A stretch of 64,000 nt of DNA from Azospirillum cavernae (lineage in GTDB: Bacteria; Pseudomonadota; Alphaproteobacteria; Azospirillales; Azospirillaceae), in the NCBI RefSeq assembly GCF_003590795.1, contig NZ_QYUL01000005.1, forward strand, positions 234,001-298,000. Direction: 5' to 3'. The notes beneath the pieces were generated by a model. It was not told the origin of the DNA. It searched no databases and saw only the letters and a program-made list of their open reading frames with translations. The position numbers and the translations under genes are program-made. Shown one piece after another: positions 43,496 through 51,202 of the stretch; the first letter of the stretch is position 1, and each line of letters begins with the position of its first letter.

Positions 43496-44674
43496 TCAGA
43501 TCACGCAGGTTTCCAGCAGCGGACGGTTGTCCAGCAGGCGTTGATAGCCGAAAGGCGTCAGATCCAGGCTGCGGTAGCCGCCATGGACGATCAACTCGGC
43601 CAGACCGCGCCCGACGCCGGGGGCCTGTTGCAGGCCATGGCCGCTGAAGCCGTTGCAGAACAACAGGTTGGCGACGTCCGGGTGGGCGCCCAGAATGGCG
43701 TTTTGATCGACGTCGTTGTATTCGTAGAAGCCCGCCCAGGAGGCTGTGACCTTGATCGCCTCAAAGGCCGGAACGCGGGCGGCCAGCGCGGGCCACATCG
43801 TGTCGTCGAACAGGTCATGCTCTACAGTCAGATCGTCGGTGTCCGGGTCGCGGTCGGCGGGGGGCGGGGCGCCGCAGATGAATTGCGCGCCTTCCGGCCG
43901 GAACCAGACGCCCGACGGGTCGATCACCAACGGGCAGGCGGGCAGCGGATCCCGGCAATCAAAGACGAAGACGCAGCGCTTGCGGGCCGACACCGGCAGG
44001 GGAATTCCGGCGAATTCGGCCACCCGGCGGGCCTTGGCCCCGGCGGCGTTGACCACCACGCCGCAGTCCAGCCGCTCGCCATTGTCCAGCAAAACGCTGT
44101 TCACGCGGTCGCCGACCCGATCCATCCCGACCACGTCGGCGGTGATGAAGGTGACGCCCAACGCCTTGGCCTTGCGGCGGAAGCCCTGCATCAGGCTGTA
44201 ACCGTCAAACCAGCCCTCGCCCGACAGGCCGAGCGACCCGGCGACCAACCCATCGACCGACAGCCAGGGGAAGCGGGCGGCCAGTTCTTCGGGCGTCAGC
44301 AGGGCGACGTCGACGGCGCTGGCCTTTTGAATCGCGTGGTTTTTGCGGAGAATGTCGGCCCCGGCCTCCGTCGCCAGATAGAGATAGCCCGGCTCGCGCA
44401 GGCCCAAATCGACCGGATCGTCATCGACCGACAGATGGTCGCTGACCGACCGCAAAAAGGAGATGCCGAACTGCGACAGGGCGATGTTCGCCGGGGTCGA
44501 GAATTGCTGACGGATCGAGCTGGCCGACAACGCCGAGGAGGCGGTGCGGTAGGTCGGATCACGCTCCACCACGGCGATGCTGCCGCCAAACGCCGGGTCG
44601 GAGGCCAGGAAATAGGCGACCGAACATCCCATCACGCCACCACCGACGATCACCACGTCGAACCGACCGCTCAT
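43496..44674 (-). CDS. FAD-dependent oxidoreductase (DAO / sarcosine-oxidase type)
   Basis: A 392-residue flavoenzyme of the D-amino-acid-oxidase superfamily. The ADP-binding motif VVIVGGGVMGCSVAYFLA is at about residues 6-23; the C-terminal FAD region reads LLFCNGFSGHGLQQAPGVGRGLAELI. Such enzymes oxidise amino acids, sarcosine, glycine betaine derivatives or opines; FOXRED1-like members are also possible. The ATG at 44674 is chosen because AGGAGG lies at proper distance; ATGs at 44677 and 44695 are in frame. It is transcribed after the HNH gene with a 138-bp gap that contains an AT-rich inverted repeat. Confidence 0.88.
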   Translation of the reverse strand: MSGRFDVVIVGGGVMGCSVAYFLASDPAFGGSIAVVERDPTYRTASSALSASSIRQQFSTPANIALSQFGISFLRSVSDHLSVDDDPVDLGLREPGYLYLATEAGADILRKNHAIQKASAVDVALLTPEELAARFPWLSVDGLVAGSLGLSGEGWFDGYSLMQGFRRKAKALGVTFITADVVGMDRVGDRVNSVLLDNGERLDCGVVVNAAGAKARRVAEFAGIPLPVSARKRCVFVFDCRDPLPACPLVIDPSGVWFRPEGAQFICGAPPPADRDPDTDDLTVEHDLFDDTMWPALAARVPAFEAIKVTASWAGFYEYNDVDQNAILGAHPDVANLLFCNGFSGHGLQQAPGVGRGLAELIVHGGYRSLDLTPFGYQRLLDNRPLLETCVI

Positions 44675-44790
44675 CATGCCTCCTGCTGGCTTCATCGGGG
44701 CGGATTGAACGCCGTCCCCCGGTTTGCTTGGAGGGAATTATGCACGGAAGATGGCCTTGGAAAATAAGAGAAAATTATCGCACAGCTTTT

Positions 44791-44812
44791 GTTATAATGA
44801 ACGAATTATAAC
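44791..44812. repeat. AT-rich perfect inverted repeat beside the HNH gene
   Basis: GTTATAAT-GAACGA-ATTATAAC has perfect 8-bp arms. It touches the stop codon of the leftward HNH gene and is set in an AT-rich island (about 44740-44822) inside GC-rich sequence. Further arms lie around it: AAGAGAAA at 44766-44773 with TTTCTCTT at 44816-44823, and TATCGCA at 44776-44782 with TGCGATA at 44823-44829. No T-run follows the hairpin on the HNH strand. Confidence 0.75.
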
Positions 44813-45148
44813 TTATTTCTCTTGCGATATGGCTCGCGCCACGGCGATCCATTCTTGCCCCTCTTCAGCGGCGCGCAAGGCCCGCAAGGGCGGCCAGATT
44901 CCCAAACGGCTGGCGCGACGTTCGGCGAAAAAGCGGTCGAGTTCGTCGGGATTGGGCAGGCGGTCGCCCTTGCGCTGGTTGCAGCGGCGGTGCGCCAGAA
45001 CCACGTTGGCGGGGATGTCGGCGCCGCCATAGGCCTGCGGGATCAGATGATCGAAGGTCGCTTTGCCCCCGACCAACTCCCCGCAGTAAAAGCAACGCCC
45101 GCCTTGCAGGACGTCCATCAGTTTGGCGTCGTCCGGCGTGACGGGCAT
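44813..45148 (-). CDS. HNH endonuclease domain protein
   Basis: A 111-residue stand-alone HNH protein from the ATG at 45148. The zinc-binding/catalytic set is complete: CFYCG (Cys19, Cys22), TFDHLIPQAYGG (Asp33-His34), ANVVLAHRRCNQRKGDRLP (Asn48, His53, Cys56, Asn57). Such short HNH proteins occur both as mobile-element nucleases and as chromosomal nucleases of unknown role. It lies 26 bp after rimO and in the same direction, so it may be co-transcribed with it. Its 3' end is within an AT-rich island, which may indicate past insertion. Confidence 0.88.
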   Translation of the reverse strand: MPVTPDDAKLMDVLQGGRCFYCGELVGGKATFDHLIPQAYGGADIPANVVLAHRRCNQRKGDRLPNPDELDRFFAERRASRLGIWPPLRALRAAEEGQEWIAVARAISQEK

Positions 45149-45174
45149 CGCAACCGCTCCGCAGCGTTGGGAAA

Positions 45175-46515
45175 TCAGACGTCGCGCTCGACGCTGCCCC
45201 ACAGATCATACTCGTCGGCGTGCTCGATGGTGACGTCCACCAGATCGCCGGGCTTCAGCGAGGTTTCGCCGTTCAGGAAGACGTTGCCGTCGATCTCCGG
45301 CGCCTCGGCGTAGGAGCGACCGATGGCCCCATCCTCGTCCACCTCGTCGATCAACACGCCGAGAGTCCAGCCGACCTTCTTTTGCAGCCGTTCGGCGCTG
45401 ATCGCCTTTTGGGTCTCCATGAAGCGTTCCCAACGCTCTTGCTTGACCTCTTCCGGGACGGCGCCCGGCAGGGCGTTGGCGGGCGCGCCATCCACCGCCT
45501 CATACTTGAAGCAGCCGACGCGGTCGAGTTGCGCCTCTTGCAGCCAATCCAGCATGAACTGGAAATCCGCCTCCGTCTCGCCGGGGAAGCCGGTGATGAA
45601 GGTGGAGCGCAGGGCCAGATGCGGGCATTCCTCGCGCCATTTGCGGATGCGGTCCAGTTGCTTTTCCTGGGCCGCCGGGCGGCGCATCGCCTTCAAAACA
45701 TTGGGCGAGGCGTGTTGGAACGGGATGTCGAGATAGGGCAGGATCTTGCCCTCCGCCATCAGCGGAATGACCTCGTCGACATGGGGGTAGGGGTAGACAT
45801 AGTGCAGGCGGACCCACACGTCGAGATTGGCCAACTCGGTGCAGAGATCCAGGAAGCGGGTGCGGACCGAACGGTCGTACCACATCTCTTCCTTGTATTT
45901 GGTGTCAACGCCGTAGGCGCTGGTGTCCTGCGAGATGACCAGCAGTTCCTTCACCCCGGCGACCGCCAGCTTTTCCGCCTCGCGCAGCACCGACGTGATC
46001 GGGCGGCTGACCAGATCGCCGCGAATGGATGGGATGATGCAGAAGGTGCAGCGGTTGTTGCAGCCTTCGGAAATCTTCAGATAGGCGTAATGGCGCGGGG
46101 TCAGCCGCAGCCCTTCCGGCGGCACCAGATCGGTGAAGGGGTCGTGCTTGGGCGGCAGGGCGTCGTGAACGGCGCTGACCACCTGTTCATACTGGTGGGG
46201 GCCGGTGACGGCGAGCACGCCGGGGTGGGTCTTGCGGATGACGTCCGGTTCGACGCCCAGGCAGCCGGTGACGATGACCCGCCCGTTTTCCTTGATCGCC
46301 TCGCCAATCGCGTCGAGCGATTCCTGCTTGGCGCTGTCCAGGAAGCCGCAGGTGTTGACGAGCACCACGTCCGCCCCGTCGTAGGACGGCGAGATCTCGT
46401 ACCCTTCGGCGCGGAGACGGGTCAGAATGCGCTCGGAATCGACGAGCGCCTTCGGGCAGCCGAGGCTGACGATGCCGACCTTGGGGGCGGACTTGGAAGC
46501 GGGTGATGTGGTCAT
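45175..46515 (-). CDS. rimO: Ribosomal protein S12 methylthiotransferase RimO
   Basis: A 446-residue radical SAM enzyme that adds a methylthio group to Asp-88/89 of ribosomal protein S12. The N-terminal UPF0004 domain has Cys in VSLGCPKALVDSE, VNTCGFLDSAK and VTGCLGVE, binding the auxiliary 4Fe-4S cluster; the radical SAM motif is SEGCNNRCTFCIIPSIRG; the C-terminal TRAM domain is about residues 375-446. FPGETEADFQ and the domain order separate RimO from MiaB. The HNH gene follows after 26 bp. Confidence 0.96.
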   Translation of the reverse strand: MTTSPASKSAPKVGIVSLGCPKALVDSERILTRLRAEGYEISPSYDGADVVLVNTCGFLDSAKQESLDAIGEAIKENGRVIVTGCLGVEPDVIRKTHPGVLAVTGPHQYEQVVSAVHDALPPKHDPFTDLVPPEGLRLTPRHYAYLKISEGCNNRCTFCIIPSIRGDLVSRPITSVLREAEKLAVAGVKELLVISQDTSAYGVDTKYKEEMWYDRSVRTRFLDLCTELANLDVWVRLHYVYPYPHVDEVIPLMAEGKILPYLDIPFQHASPNVLKAMRRPAAQEKQLDRIRKWREECPHLALRSTFITGFPGETEADFQFMLDWLQEAQLDRVGCFKYEAVDGAPANALPGAVPEEVKQERWERFMETQKAISAERLQKKVGWTLGVLIDEVDEDGAIGRSYAEAPEIDGNVFLNGETSLKPGDLVDVTIEHADEYDLWGSVERDV

Positions 46516-46680
46516 CTCGCGCGTATACAGGCGAACGCTGGGCGACGCCAGTCAATTCGCCATCCATGTTGGCGGGGACGGTCCCGACTGCGGTGTTTCC
46601 GCACGCTCCACGCGAGGGGAGGGTGCGACAATTCGCAACCACCGGATGGCCTTGAGGGTTGTTTCGTTTTCGTTTCAGCC

Positions 46681-46692
46681 GCACTAAAGTGC
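46681..46692. promoter_or_regulatory. Short inverted repeat upstream of the MarR gene
   Basis: GCACT-AA-AGTGC is a perfect 5-bp-arm repeat about 90 bp before the MarR start, in a 265-bp gap between rimO and marR. It could be an autoregulatory operator. The arms are short, so chance is quite possible. Confidence 0.3.
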
Positions 46693-46780
46693 AGTCCGAT
46701 GATGATTGGCGGGCATCCGGTCCTTAAGGGCTAGGCGTTCGCCTCGTCGGATAGTGTCTCCATTTTGTAGAGTGAAGACG

Positions 46781-47311
46781 ATGGCTTTGGTGGAATTGCG
46801 CAGATCCGGAAGCGACCGTGCGGCTTTGTCGGACGGGACGGCTTTGCGTTCGGCGGCTCCCACGAACGGGCCGTCCGCCGCGTCGTCGTCGGCTTCGCCC
46901 CAGGGGATCGCTGAGGTGATGATGCACATCGGCCATCTGGCCGACAGCCTGGGCTACACCCACGGGCTGAAGCCGTCGCAATGGACGGCGCTGCGCTATT
47001 TCGCCGGTGCGACCAGCGCCCAACGCACGGTGTCGGCCTTCGCCGATTTCCACGCCACCACCCGTGGCGCCGCCTCGCAAATGGTCGAGGTGCTGGTGAA
47101 CAAGGAGTTGTTGGTCCGCGTGCCCGTGCCCGAAGACCGCCGCGTGATGCAGCTTCATCCCACGGCCAAGGCGCAAGAGCTGTTGCGCCACGATCCTTTG
47201 AAGGAGTTTGCCGGGGTGATCGCCGATCTGCCGACCGCCGACCAATGCCATCTGGCTGAAACCTTGTCGGAGTTGCTGCGTGGGTTGCTGGCGAAGCGGC
47301 AAACCGCCTGA
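46781..47311 (+). CDS. MarR family transcriptional regulator
   Basis: A 176-residue MarR-type winged-helix regulator. A poorly conserved Ser/Ala-rich N-terminal stretch (about residues 1-42) precedes the core: LADSLGYTHGLKPSQWTALRYFAG, the DNA-recognition helix region RTVSAFADFHATTRGAASQMVEVLVNKELLVRVPVPEDRRVMQLHPTAKAQ split over about 85-130, where DRR sits in the wing. The ATG at 46781 gives the shortest sensible start. It converges with the RHH gene; no obvious target operon sits next to it. Confidence 0.85.
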   Translation: MALVELRRSGSDRAALSDGTALRSAAPTNGPSAASSSASPQGIAEVMMHIGHLADSLGYTHGLKPSQWTALRYFAGATSAQRTVSAFADFHATTRGAASQMVEVLVNKELLVRVPVPEDRRVMQLHPTAKAQELLRHDPLKEFAGVIADLPTADQCHLAETLSELLRGLLAKRQTA

Positions 47312-47380
47312 TCGCACAATCGAGCGAACGCCAAAAACCTCCGTCCCTGTTGCTGGGCAGGGGTGATCGCTTGTTCAGGC

Positions 47381-47770
47381 TTAAGCGTCGCTGTTGATGG
47401 ATGACCGATCAAACGGGGTGCTGGCGAAGGGATCGCCCTGCCCATGCCCGGCACGCGCATGCCCACGTTCGGTCGCGGCCTGTCGGAAATATCCAACGAC
47501 AAAAACACGCAGAGCGTTGGCCAAGGAAACGCCGCCTTGCGCGCCCAAACGGCGGTTTTGCTGCTCCATCCGTTCCTGGACGTCGGCGCACAATTCGTCA
47601 GCGGTCAGATCCTCCCGCCGACAAATTTCATCCAGCCCCTCCCAATAGGACGGCTCAAGACGAACCTGGACGTCGCGTCCCGCCACAACCAAAGAACGTG
47701 CGATCAATGACGCCACGCCCTGAGTCTGATTCTTGCGCGGCGCCAATTTTCCATTGTCCGACATGACCAT
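47381..47770 (-). CDS. Ribbon-helix-helix (RHH_4) protein, distal copy
   Basis: A 129-residue protein with an RHH_4-type DNA-binding fold: the strand RDVQVRLEPSYWEGLDEICRR and helices LTADELCADVQERME and VSLANALRVFVVGYFRQ. A basic N-terminal tail and a C-terminal extension with the run GHARAGHGQGDPFAS flank it. It is a relative of the RHH protein at 51203-51502, sharing the pattern of a R-L-E strand, a W-x-G-L-D turn and a Y-F-R helix end. The start is the ATG at 47770 (AGAGGA upstream) or 47764. It lies on the far side of the Crp gene in the same direction, so it is probably part of the same regulatory group. Confidence 0.8.
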   Translation of the reverse strand: MVMSDNGKLAPRKNQTQGVASLIARSLVVAGRDVQVRLEPSYWEGLDEICRREDLTADELCADVQERMEQQNRRLGAQGGVSLANALRVFVVGYFRQAATERGHARAGHGQGDPFASTPFDRSSINSDA

Positions 47771-47870
47771 TCGTCCTCTTGATACCCGCCCGGCTGCCTC
47801 TTTGCGGTTCATACTATAACCCGATTGAAGGGTGTTTGGGGAACAAAACTGCAAGCAGGTGACGAATGGG

Positions 47871-48581
47871 TCAAGACACGCGACTGGCTTCTCCGGCCAT
47901 GTCCTTGAGCAGGGGGAGATTATTAATCACGATGAAGCCTTTGGCGTTGGTCACGATGCCGGACTTGCGCAAGGCGCTGAGGCTTTTGTTCACCATCTCG
48001 CGGGTGACACCCAGCATGCTGGCCAGGGCTTCTTGGGACAAAGGTTGCGTGATGCGCAAGCCCGAGGGACCATTTTGCCCGTAGCTGTCGGCCAGATAGA
48101 GGAGCTTGCGGGCAAGGCGGCGGGGAACATCGTGAAAAATCGCGTCTTCAATGTTTTCAGACACCCAGCGCAAGCGCTCGCACAGCACGATCATCATTCG
48201 GGTGCACAGACGGGGATGACGTTCCAGAAAAGGAATGAAGTCGGCGCGGTCGATCCGATACAACTCCGTCGGCCCCAGGGCGGCGGCGCTGGCGGTCCGT
48301 TCGCGCCCGTCCAGCAGCCCGATTTCACCCAGAATGTCCCCACTGTCCAAAATGTTCAACAGCATGGTCTTGCCATCGGCAGACGAGGTCCGAATGGCGA
48401 TCTGCCCCTTCAGAACGGCGTACAGGCAATCCCCTGGATCGCCCTTGTCAAAAATCGTCTGCTCGGAGGTGAAACGGCTGATGTAGCCAAGGGTCAGAAG
48501 CTCGGCCATTTGCGTCTCGTCCAGCTCTTCGAGCAGACGGTTGCGTCGTAAAATGGCAGCGACGTCGGTTGGCGCGCTCAT
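47871..48581 (-). CDS. Crp/Fnr family transcriptional regulator (cAMP-type)
   Basis: A 236-residue Crp-like regulator. The cyclic-nucleotide-binding domain has GEIGLLDGRERTASA (residues 85-99) with the Glu86 and Arg95 that bind the cAMP ribose-phosphate in Crp. There are no N-terminal Cys for an Fnr iron-sulphur cluster. The recognition helix GVTREMVNKSLSAL (residues 191-204) has Arg194-Glu195 and Lys199 where E. coli Crp has Arg180-Glu181 and Arg185, so binding to a TGTGA-N6-TCACA site is expected. It follows tfuA after 104 bp in the same direction. A perfect site of that kind lies at 51108-51123 in this locus. Confidence 0.92.
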   Translation of the reverse strand: MSAPTDVAAILRRNRLLEELDETQMAELLTLGYISRFTSEQTIFDKGDPGDCLYAVLKGQIAIRTSSADGKTMLLNILDSGDILGEIGLLDGRERTASAAALGPTELYRIDRADFIPFLERHPRLCTRMMIVLCERLRWVSENIEDAIFHDVPRRLARKLLYLADSYGQNGPSGLRITQPLSQEALASMLGVTREMVNKSLSALRKSGIVTNAKGFIVINNLPLLKDMAGEASRVS

Positions 48582-48685
48582 TCACCGCTCCCGCCTGTTT
48601 GTCCCGCCCCGGCTTCACTCCGCGCCACGCAAACAACAACGGCGCGCTCACCAGAGCGGGAGCAATCAGTGTAGAGCAAGCGGCG

Positions 48686-49429
48686 TTACATCGCGAGGGG
48701 GGACGCTTCGCGCAATGCACGATCCCACAAGCTGGTGCGCTCGAAATGAAAGCGCGCCTCCGGCGCCGGGTCGGCGCGCCCCAGATGGCGGCGCATGACC
48801 CGCAGCATCTGGCGGGCGTCGTCGCGCTTCTGGTCGAAGCGCCCGGTTGGCAGCCATGTTTTGAAGTCGGTCAATTCGTCGCCGGGCAGGCCGATGTCGG
48901 CGGCAAGCCGCAGGGCGCGACCAAACCCACGGTCCCGATAGGGCAGTTCCTTGGCGATGGATTCAAGCCGCAGGCCGGTGCTCGGCGACAGCACCCGCTC
49001 GGCCATGGCGTCGGCCAGGGTGCGGCGGATGTTGACCATCGCCTCCGACAAGGCGGGATAGCCGAGTTCGGCGGGGCCATGAACCACGGCCACCTCGTCA
49101 TCATCCTCCAGCCGTCCGTCGCGGTAGGCCTCAAAAATCGCGCCGACGCCGATCATGCCAAACGAGTGCAGTTCGGCGGCGCGCAAGGCCCCCATGCTGG
49201 ACGCGCCGAAAACCGGAATCCCCGCCTGGATGGCGAACAGGATTTCCTTGTGCCAGACCGAGGGGACGCATTCAAAAAAACCGTCGATGATGCCAATGGC
49301 CTTGGGCTTTTCCGCGCACAGGCGGATCACGTCGCCCTGGGTCACCGGCGGCAGGAAGCGGGCGTTCAGTTCCCGCTCGGCCTCATCGCGGGGCAGGGTC
49401 GGGCCAAGAAACACACAGACGTCGTTCAT
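48686..49429 (-). CDS. tfuA: TfuA-like protein (YcaO partner)
   Basis: A 247-residue TfuA-family protein. VCVFLGPTLPRDEA opens the conserved domain, PKAIGIIDGFFECVPSVWHKEILFAIQAG and PVFGASSMGALRAAEL contain the family core (GASSMGALRAAE is its best signature), and the acidic DDDEVAVVHGP follows. TfuA proteins assist a YcaO enzyme; in thioviridamide and methyl-CoM reductase systems they are needed to place sulphur into the peptide backbone, probably by delivering it. The start overlaps the ycaO stop by ATGA, so the pair is made in fixed ratio. No trifolitoxin-specific genes are present. Confidence 0.95.
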   Translation of the reverse strand: MNDVCVFLGPTLPRDEAERELNARFLPPVTQGDVIRLCAEKPKAIGIIDGFFECVPSVWHKEILFAIQAGIPVFGASSMGALRAAELHSFGMIGVGAIFEAYRDGRLEDDDEVAVVHGPAELGYPALSEAMVNIRRTLADAMAERVLSPSTGLRLESIAKELPYRDRGFGRALRLAADIGLPGDELTDFKTWLPTGRFDQKRDDARQMLRVMRRHLGRADPAPEARFHFERTSLWDRALREASPLAM

Positions 49430-50694
49430 GCGGCCTTCTCCATGGTCTGGACCGACGCGCGTTGTCCGCGTTCACCCAGCAGATAGTCGGGGGATTCATC
49501 CAGCCCTTCCAGGCCCGGCGCGATGACGCGGACCACGGGGATGCCAAATTCCGGCTTGGTCAGATCAACGGCCACCACCTCTTTGATCCCAACCGCGCGC
49601 AGCCGGTCCAACTGGTGCTGGAGGTCGGCGTCGATGGTCGCCGCGCTGTGGGTTGGGCAATCGGTGAAGGGGCGCTGGCCGACGTCGGACAGGATGCGGG
49701 CCTTCCACCGCGCGTGCAGCGTCGGATCAAGATGGCGGTCATATTCAGCGCGCGGCATGTCGTCGCGCGCCCCGGCGATGAAGGTCAGGCGGCTTTGCGC
49801 AGCTTCGGTCAGAGCGCGGGACAGGGCGATTTCGCGGGCGGCGTGGCACCCCATGCCGCTGGCGGGACGAATGGAATACTGTGGGCAATCCTCGCGCTCG
49901 ACGATCCGGCAAAGGAAGGCGGGAAGTCCGATGTCGCTGCTGATGTCCCACACGCCGATCTCGACGCCAGCGGCCTCAAAACGCTCGATCAACGACCGGC
50001 ACACGGGGTCATCGACGCTGTCCAGATCAAGGCGGGTCGCCTGCTGGGTTGCTGCGTCGCGCTGGCGCCAGAGGGTGGTGGCGTCCCGCTCGATCAATTC
50101 GGTGATGGCGTGGCTGGTCGCCTCGGTCAGATGGTTGCCCGACGCCAGACCGTTGGAGCTGGCCAGGAAACAGCCATGCCCCGGCGCGACCGGCATGGTG
50201 AAGTTCAAATGGACCGCCTCGAACGGCGCCCATTTGCGTCCACCGTTCAACAGATCGGCGCCTTCGATCCACAGGATCGGGGTGTGCGGGGTGTAAGCGC
50301 TGGTGGACAGCCGGGGCAGCCGATCCACATCGACCACGGGGTGGGTCCAGCGCAACTCCTCAAAACTGGCGAATTTCAGGGGAAGGGTGATGCGTTCGGC
50401 GTGGTAGCTCTCAATCGACTCCATCACGCCCGACGCCTTGGCGGCGGCCAGCGTGACGCCTTTGCCTTGCGACACGGAGATGGAGCGTGAATTTGGCCGC
50501 GTGACCATCACCACGGGAATGCCCACCGTGTCCAGGCCGGTGACGTTCGCGACCCGCGTGATGCCCATCACGGGCAGGAACGGGGCGACACGGGCAAGAG
50601 TTTGCTCAGGAGCTACAATGCGATGCGTTCCGACGGTGTGAGCCTTTACGGCATCGGCGACGATTGCGCCAACATCGAGAAAATCAAACGGCAT
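49426..50694 (-). CDS. ycaO: YcaO-domain enzyme, probable peptide-backbone thioamidation or cyclisation
   Basis: A 422-residue YcaO protein that phosphorylates a peptide amide with ATP. The three ATP/Mg-binding stretches are present: SGVMESIESYHAE (residues 88-100, Glu92 and Glu95), ITELIERDATTLW (Glu199, Glu202-Arg203-Asp204) and SRALTEAAQSR (Glu297, Gln300, Arg302). The C-terminus lacks the PxPxP end of azoline-forming YcaOs, and no E1-like/ThiF partner is near; a TfuA partner is fused by overlap. This combination fits the TfuA-dependent thioamide class. The ATG at 50694 begins the conserved N-terminus; the ribosome site is weak. A 125-bp gap with a small hairpin separates it from the candidate precursor ORF. 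Confidence 0.92.
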   Translation of the reverse strand: MPFDFLDVGAIVADAVKAHTVGTHRIVAPEQTLARVAPFLPVMGITRVANVTGLDTVGIPVVMVTRPNSRSISVSQGKGVTLAAAKASGVMESIESYHAERITLPLKFASFEELRWTHPVVDVDRLPRLSTSAYTPHTPILWIEGADLLNGGRKWAPFEAVHLNFTMPVAPGHGCFLASSNGLASGNHLTEATSHAITELIERDATTLWRQRDAATQQATRLDLDSVDDPVCRSLIERFEAAGVEIGVWDISSDIGLPAFLCRIVEREDCPQYSIRPASGMGCHAAREIALSRALTEAAQSRLTFIAGARDDMPRAEYDRHLDPTLHARWKARILSDVGQRPFTDCPTHSAATIDADLQHQLDRLRAVGIKEVVAVDLTKPEFGIPVVRVIAPGLEGLDESPDYLLGERGQRASVQTMEKAA

Positions 50695-50767
50695 CTGTGA
50701 GCACCCTGACGGTGGGGACGGTGTGTGAACGGATCGAACGCTGCGGGCTCGCCAGATCCCGTGGCTA

Positions 50768-50785
50768 CAAGGACAAACGTCCCTG
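50768..50785 (-). promoter_or_regulatory. Hairpin between the small peptide gene and ycaO
   Basis: On the minus strand CAGGGAC-GTTT-GTCCTTG folds into a seven-pair stem with one G-U pair and a four-base loop. No T-run follows. In RiPP loci such a hairpin often makes the peptide transcript more abundant than that of the modifying enzymes; here this is inference. Confidence 0.45.
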
Positions 50786-50819
50786 GCGCGCAACAGGATC
50801 GGCGAGAATAAGACGTTGC

Positions 50820-51011
50820 TTACACGCCCGGGGTGATCGTGATCCGGCCAGCTTCGTAGTCGGCGGTGTCAAATCCATCGCGGTTGCCAGAGCGAACGCT
50901 GCGGCTGGTGTGGCTGCGGGTTTCCGAGACTTCGGAAACTCCTTGAGAGGCGATGGCATAGAGACGACCGTCAGCGCCACGGACCATGGAAGCGTTGGAA
51001 ATGTTGTTCAT
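50820..51011 (-). CDS. Candidate RiPP precursor peptide, 63 residues, Cys-free and Ser/Thr-rich
   Basis: A 63-residue ORF from the ATG at 51011 (an upstream start at 51056 is in frame but reaches into a likely untranslated leader; GGAG lies ten bases before 51011). It begins MNNISNASMVRGADGRLYAI, has a Ser/Thr-dense middle (residues 22-41 hold Ser22, 26, 29, 33, 36, 38, 41 and Thr31, 35), and ends ITITPGV. There is no Cys. It lies 125 bp before ycaO-tfuA in the same direction and directly downstream of a promoter with a Crp box and palindrome. Substrate role is inferred from position, size and composition; no leader motif or protease site could be assigned, and no known precursor family was recognised. 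Confidence 0.6.
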   Translation of the reverse strand: MNNISNASMVRGADGRLYAIASQGVSEVSETRSHTSRSVRSGNRDGFDTADYEAGRITITPGV

Positions 51012-51084
51012 GAGACAAAACTCCGAAATGAGAGGCGAATTTAGGAGGCGCTCCATACGTCAAGCGGCATGGACATTCCGATAG

Positions 51085-51096
51085 TTCGATATCGAA
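51085..51096. promoter_or_regulatory. Perfect 12-bp palindrome in the peptide/RHH promoter
   Basis: TTCGATATCGAA reads the same on both strands. It lies between the divergent peptide and RHH genes, 80 bp before the peptide start and 23 bp from the centre of the Crp box. An RHH dimer typically recognises short palindromes of this sort, so it is the best candidate operator for the neighbouring RHH protein. A related half-site TCGAA occurs again at 51126-51130. Confidence 0.55.
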
Positions 51097-51107
51097 GAAG
51101 TTTTTGC

Positions 51108-51123
51108 TGTGAAATTTTTCACA
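51108..51123. promoter_or_regulatory. Perfect Crp box TGTGA-N6-TCACA
   Basis: TGTGAAATTTTTCACA fits the Crp consensus in every specified base and is also a perfect 7-2-7 inverted repeat. It lies in the 191-bp divergent promoter, centred 105 bp from the peptide start and 87 bp from the RHH start. A TTGACG on the minus strand at 51063-51058 is a possible -35 box for the peptide gene. The Crp-type regulator at 47871-48581 is the likely binder. Confidence 0.75.
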
Positions 51124-51202
51124 GATCGAAACCTCCTGTTGGCGATAGCGTTCGGTCCTGTCCTGTAAATATCGCAAACGCTAATGTGGAGAGTCTTTCG
51201 CA

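Noticed and set aside
47871..48581. Fnr-type oxygen sensor
   Set aside because: There is no N-terminal cysteine cluster, and the GEIGLLDGRERTA motif fits cyclic-nucleotide binding.
50664..51044. Rightward open frame across the candidate precursor region
   Set aside because: It crosses the peptide gene and its spacer antisense, has no ribosome site at its start and no recognisable feature.
50820..51056. Longer 78-residue form of the small peptide with one Cys near the start
   Set aside because: The extra 15 residues reach into the likely untranslated leader, and the ATG at 51011 has a GGAG at workable distance; the longer start cannot be excluded.
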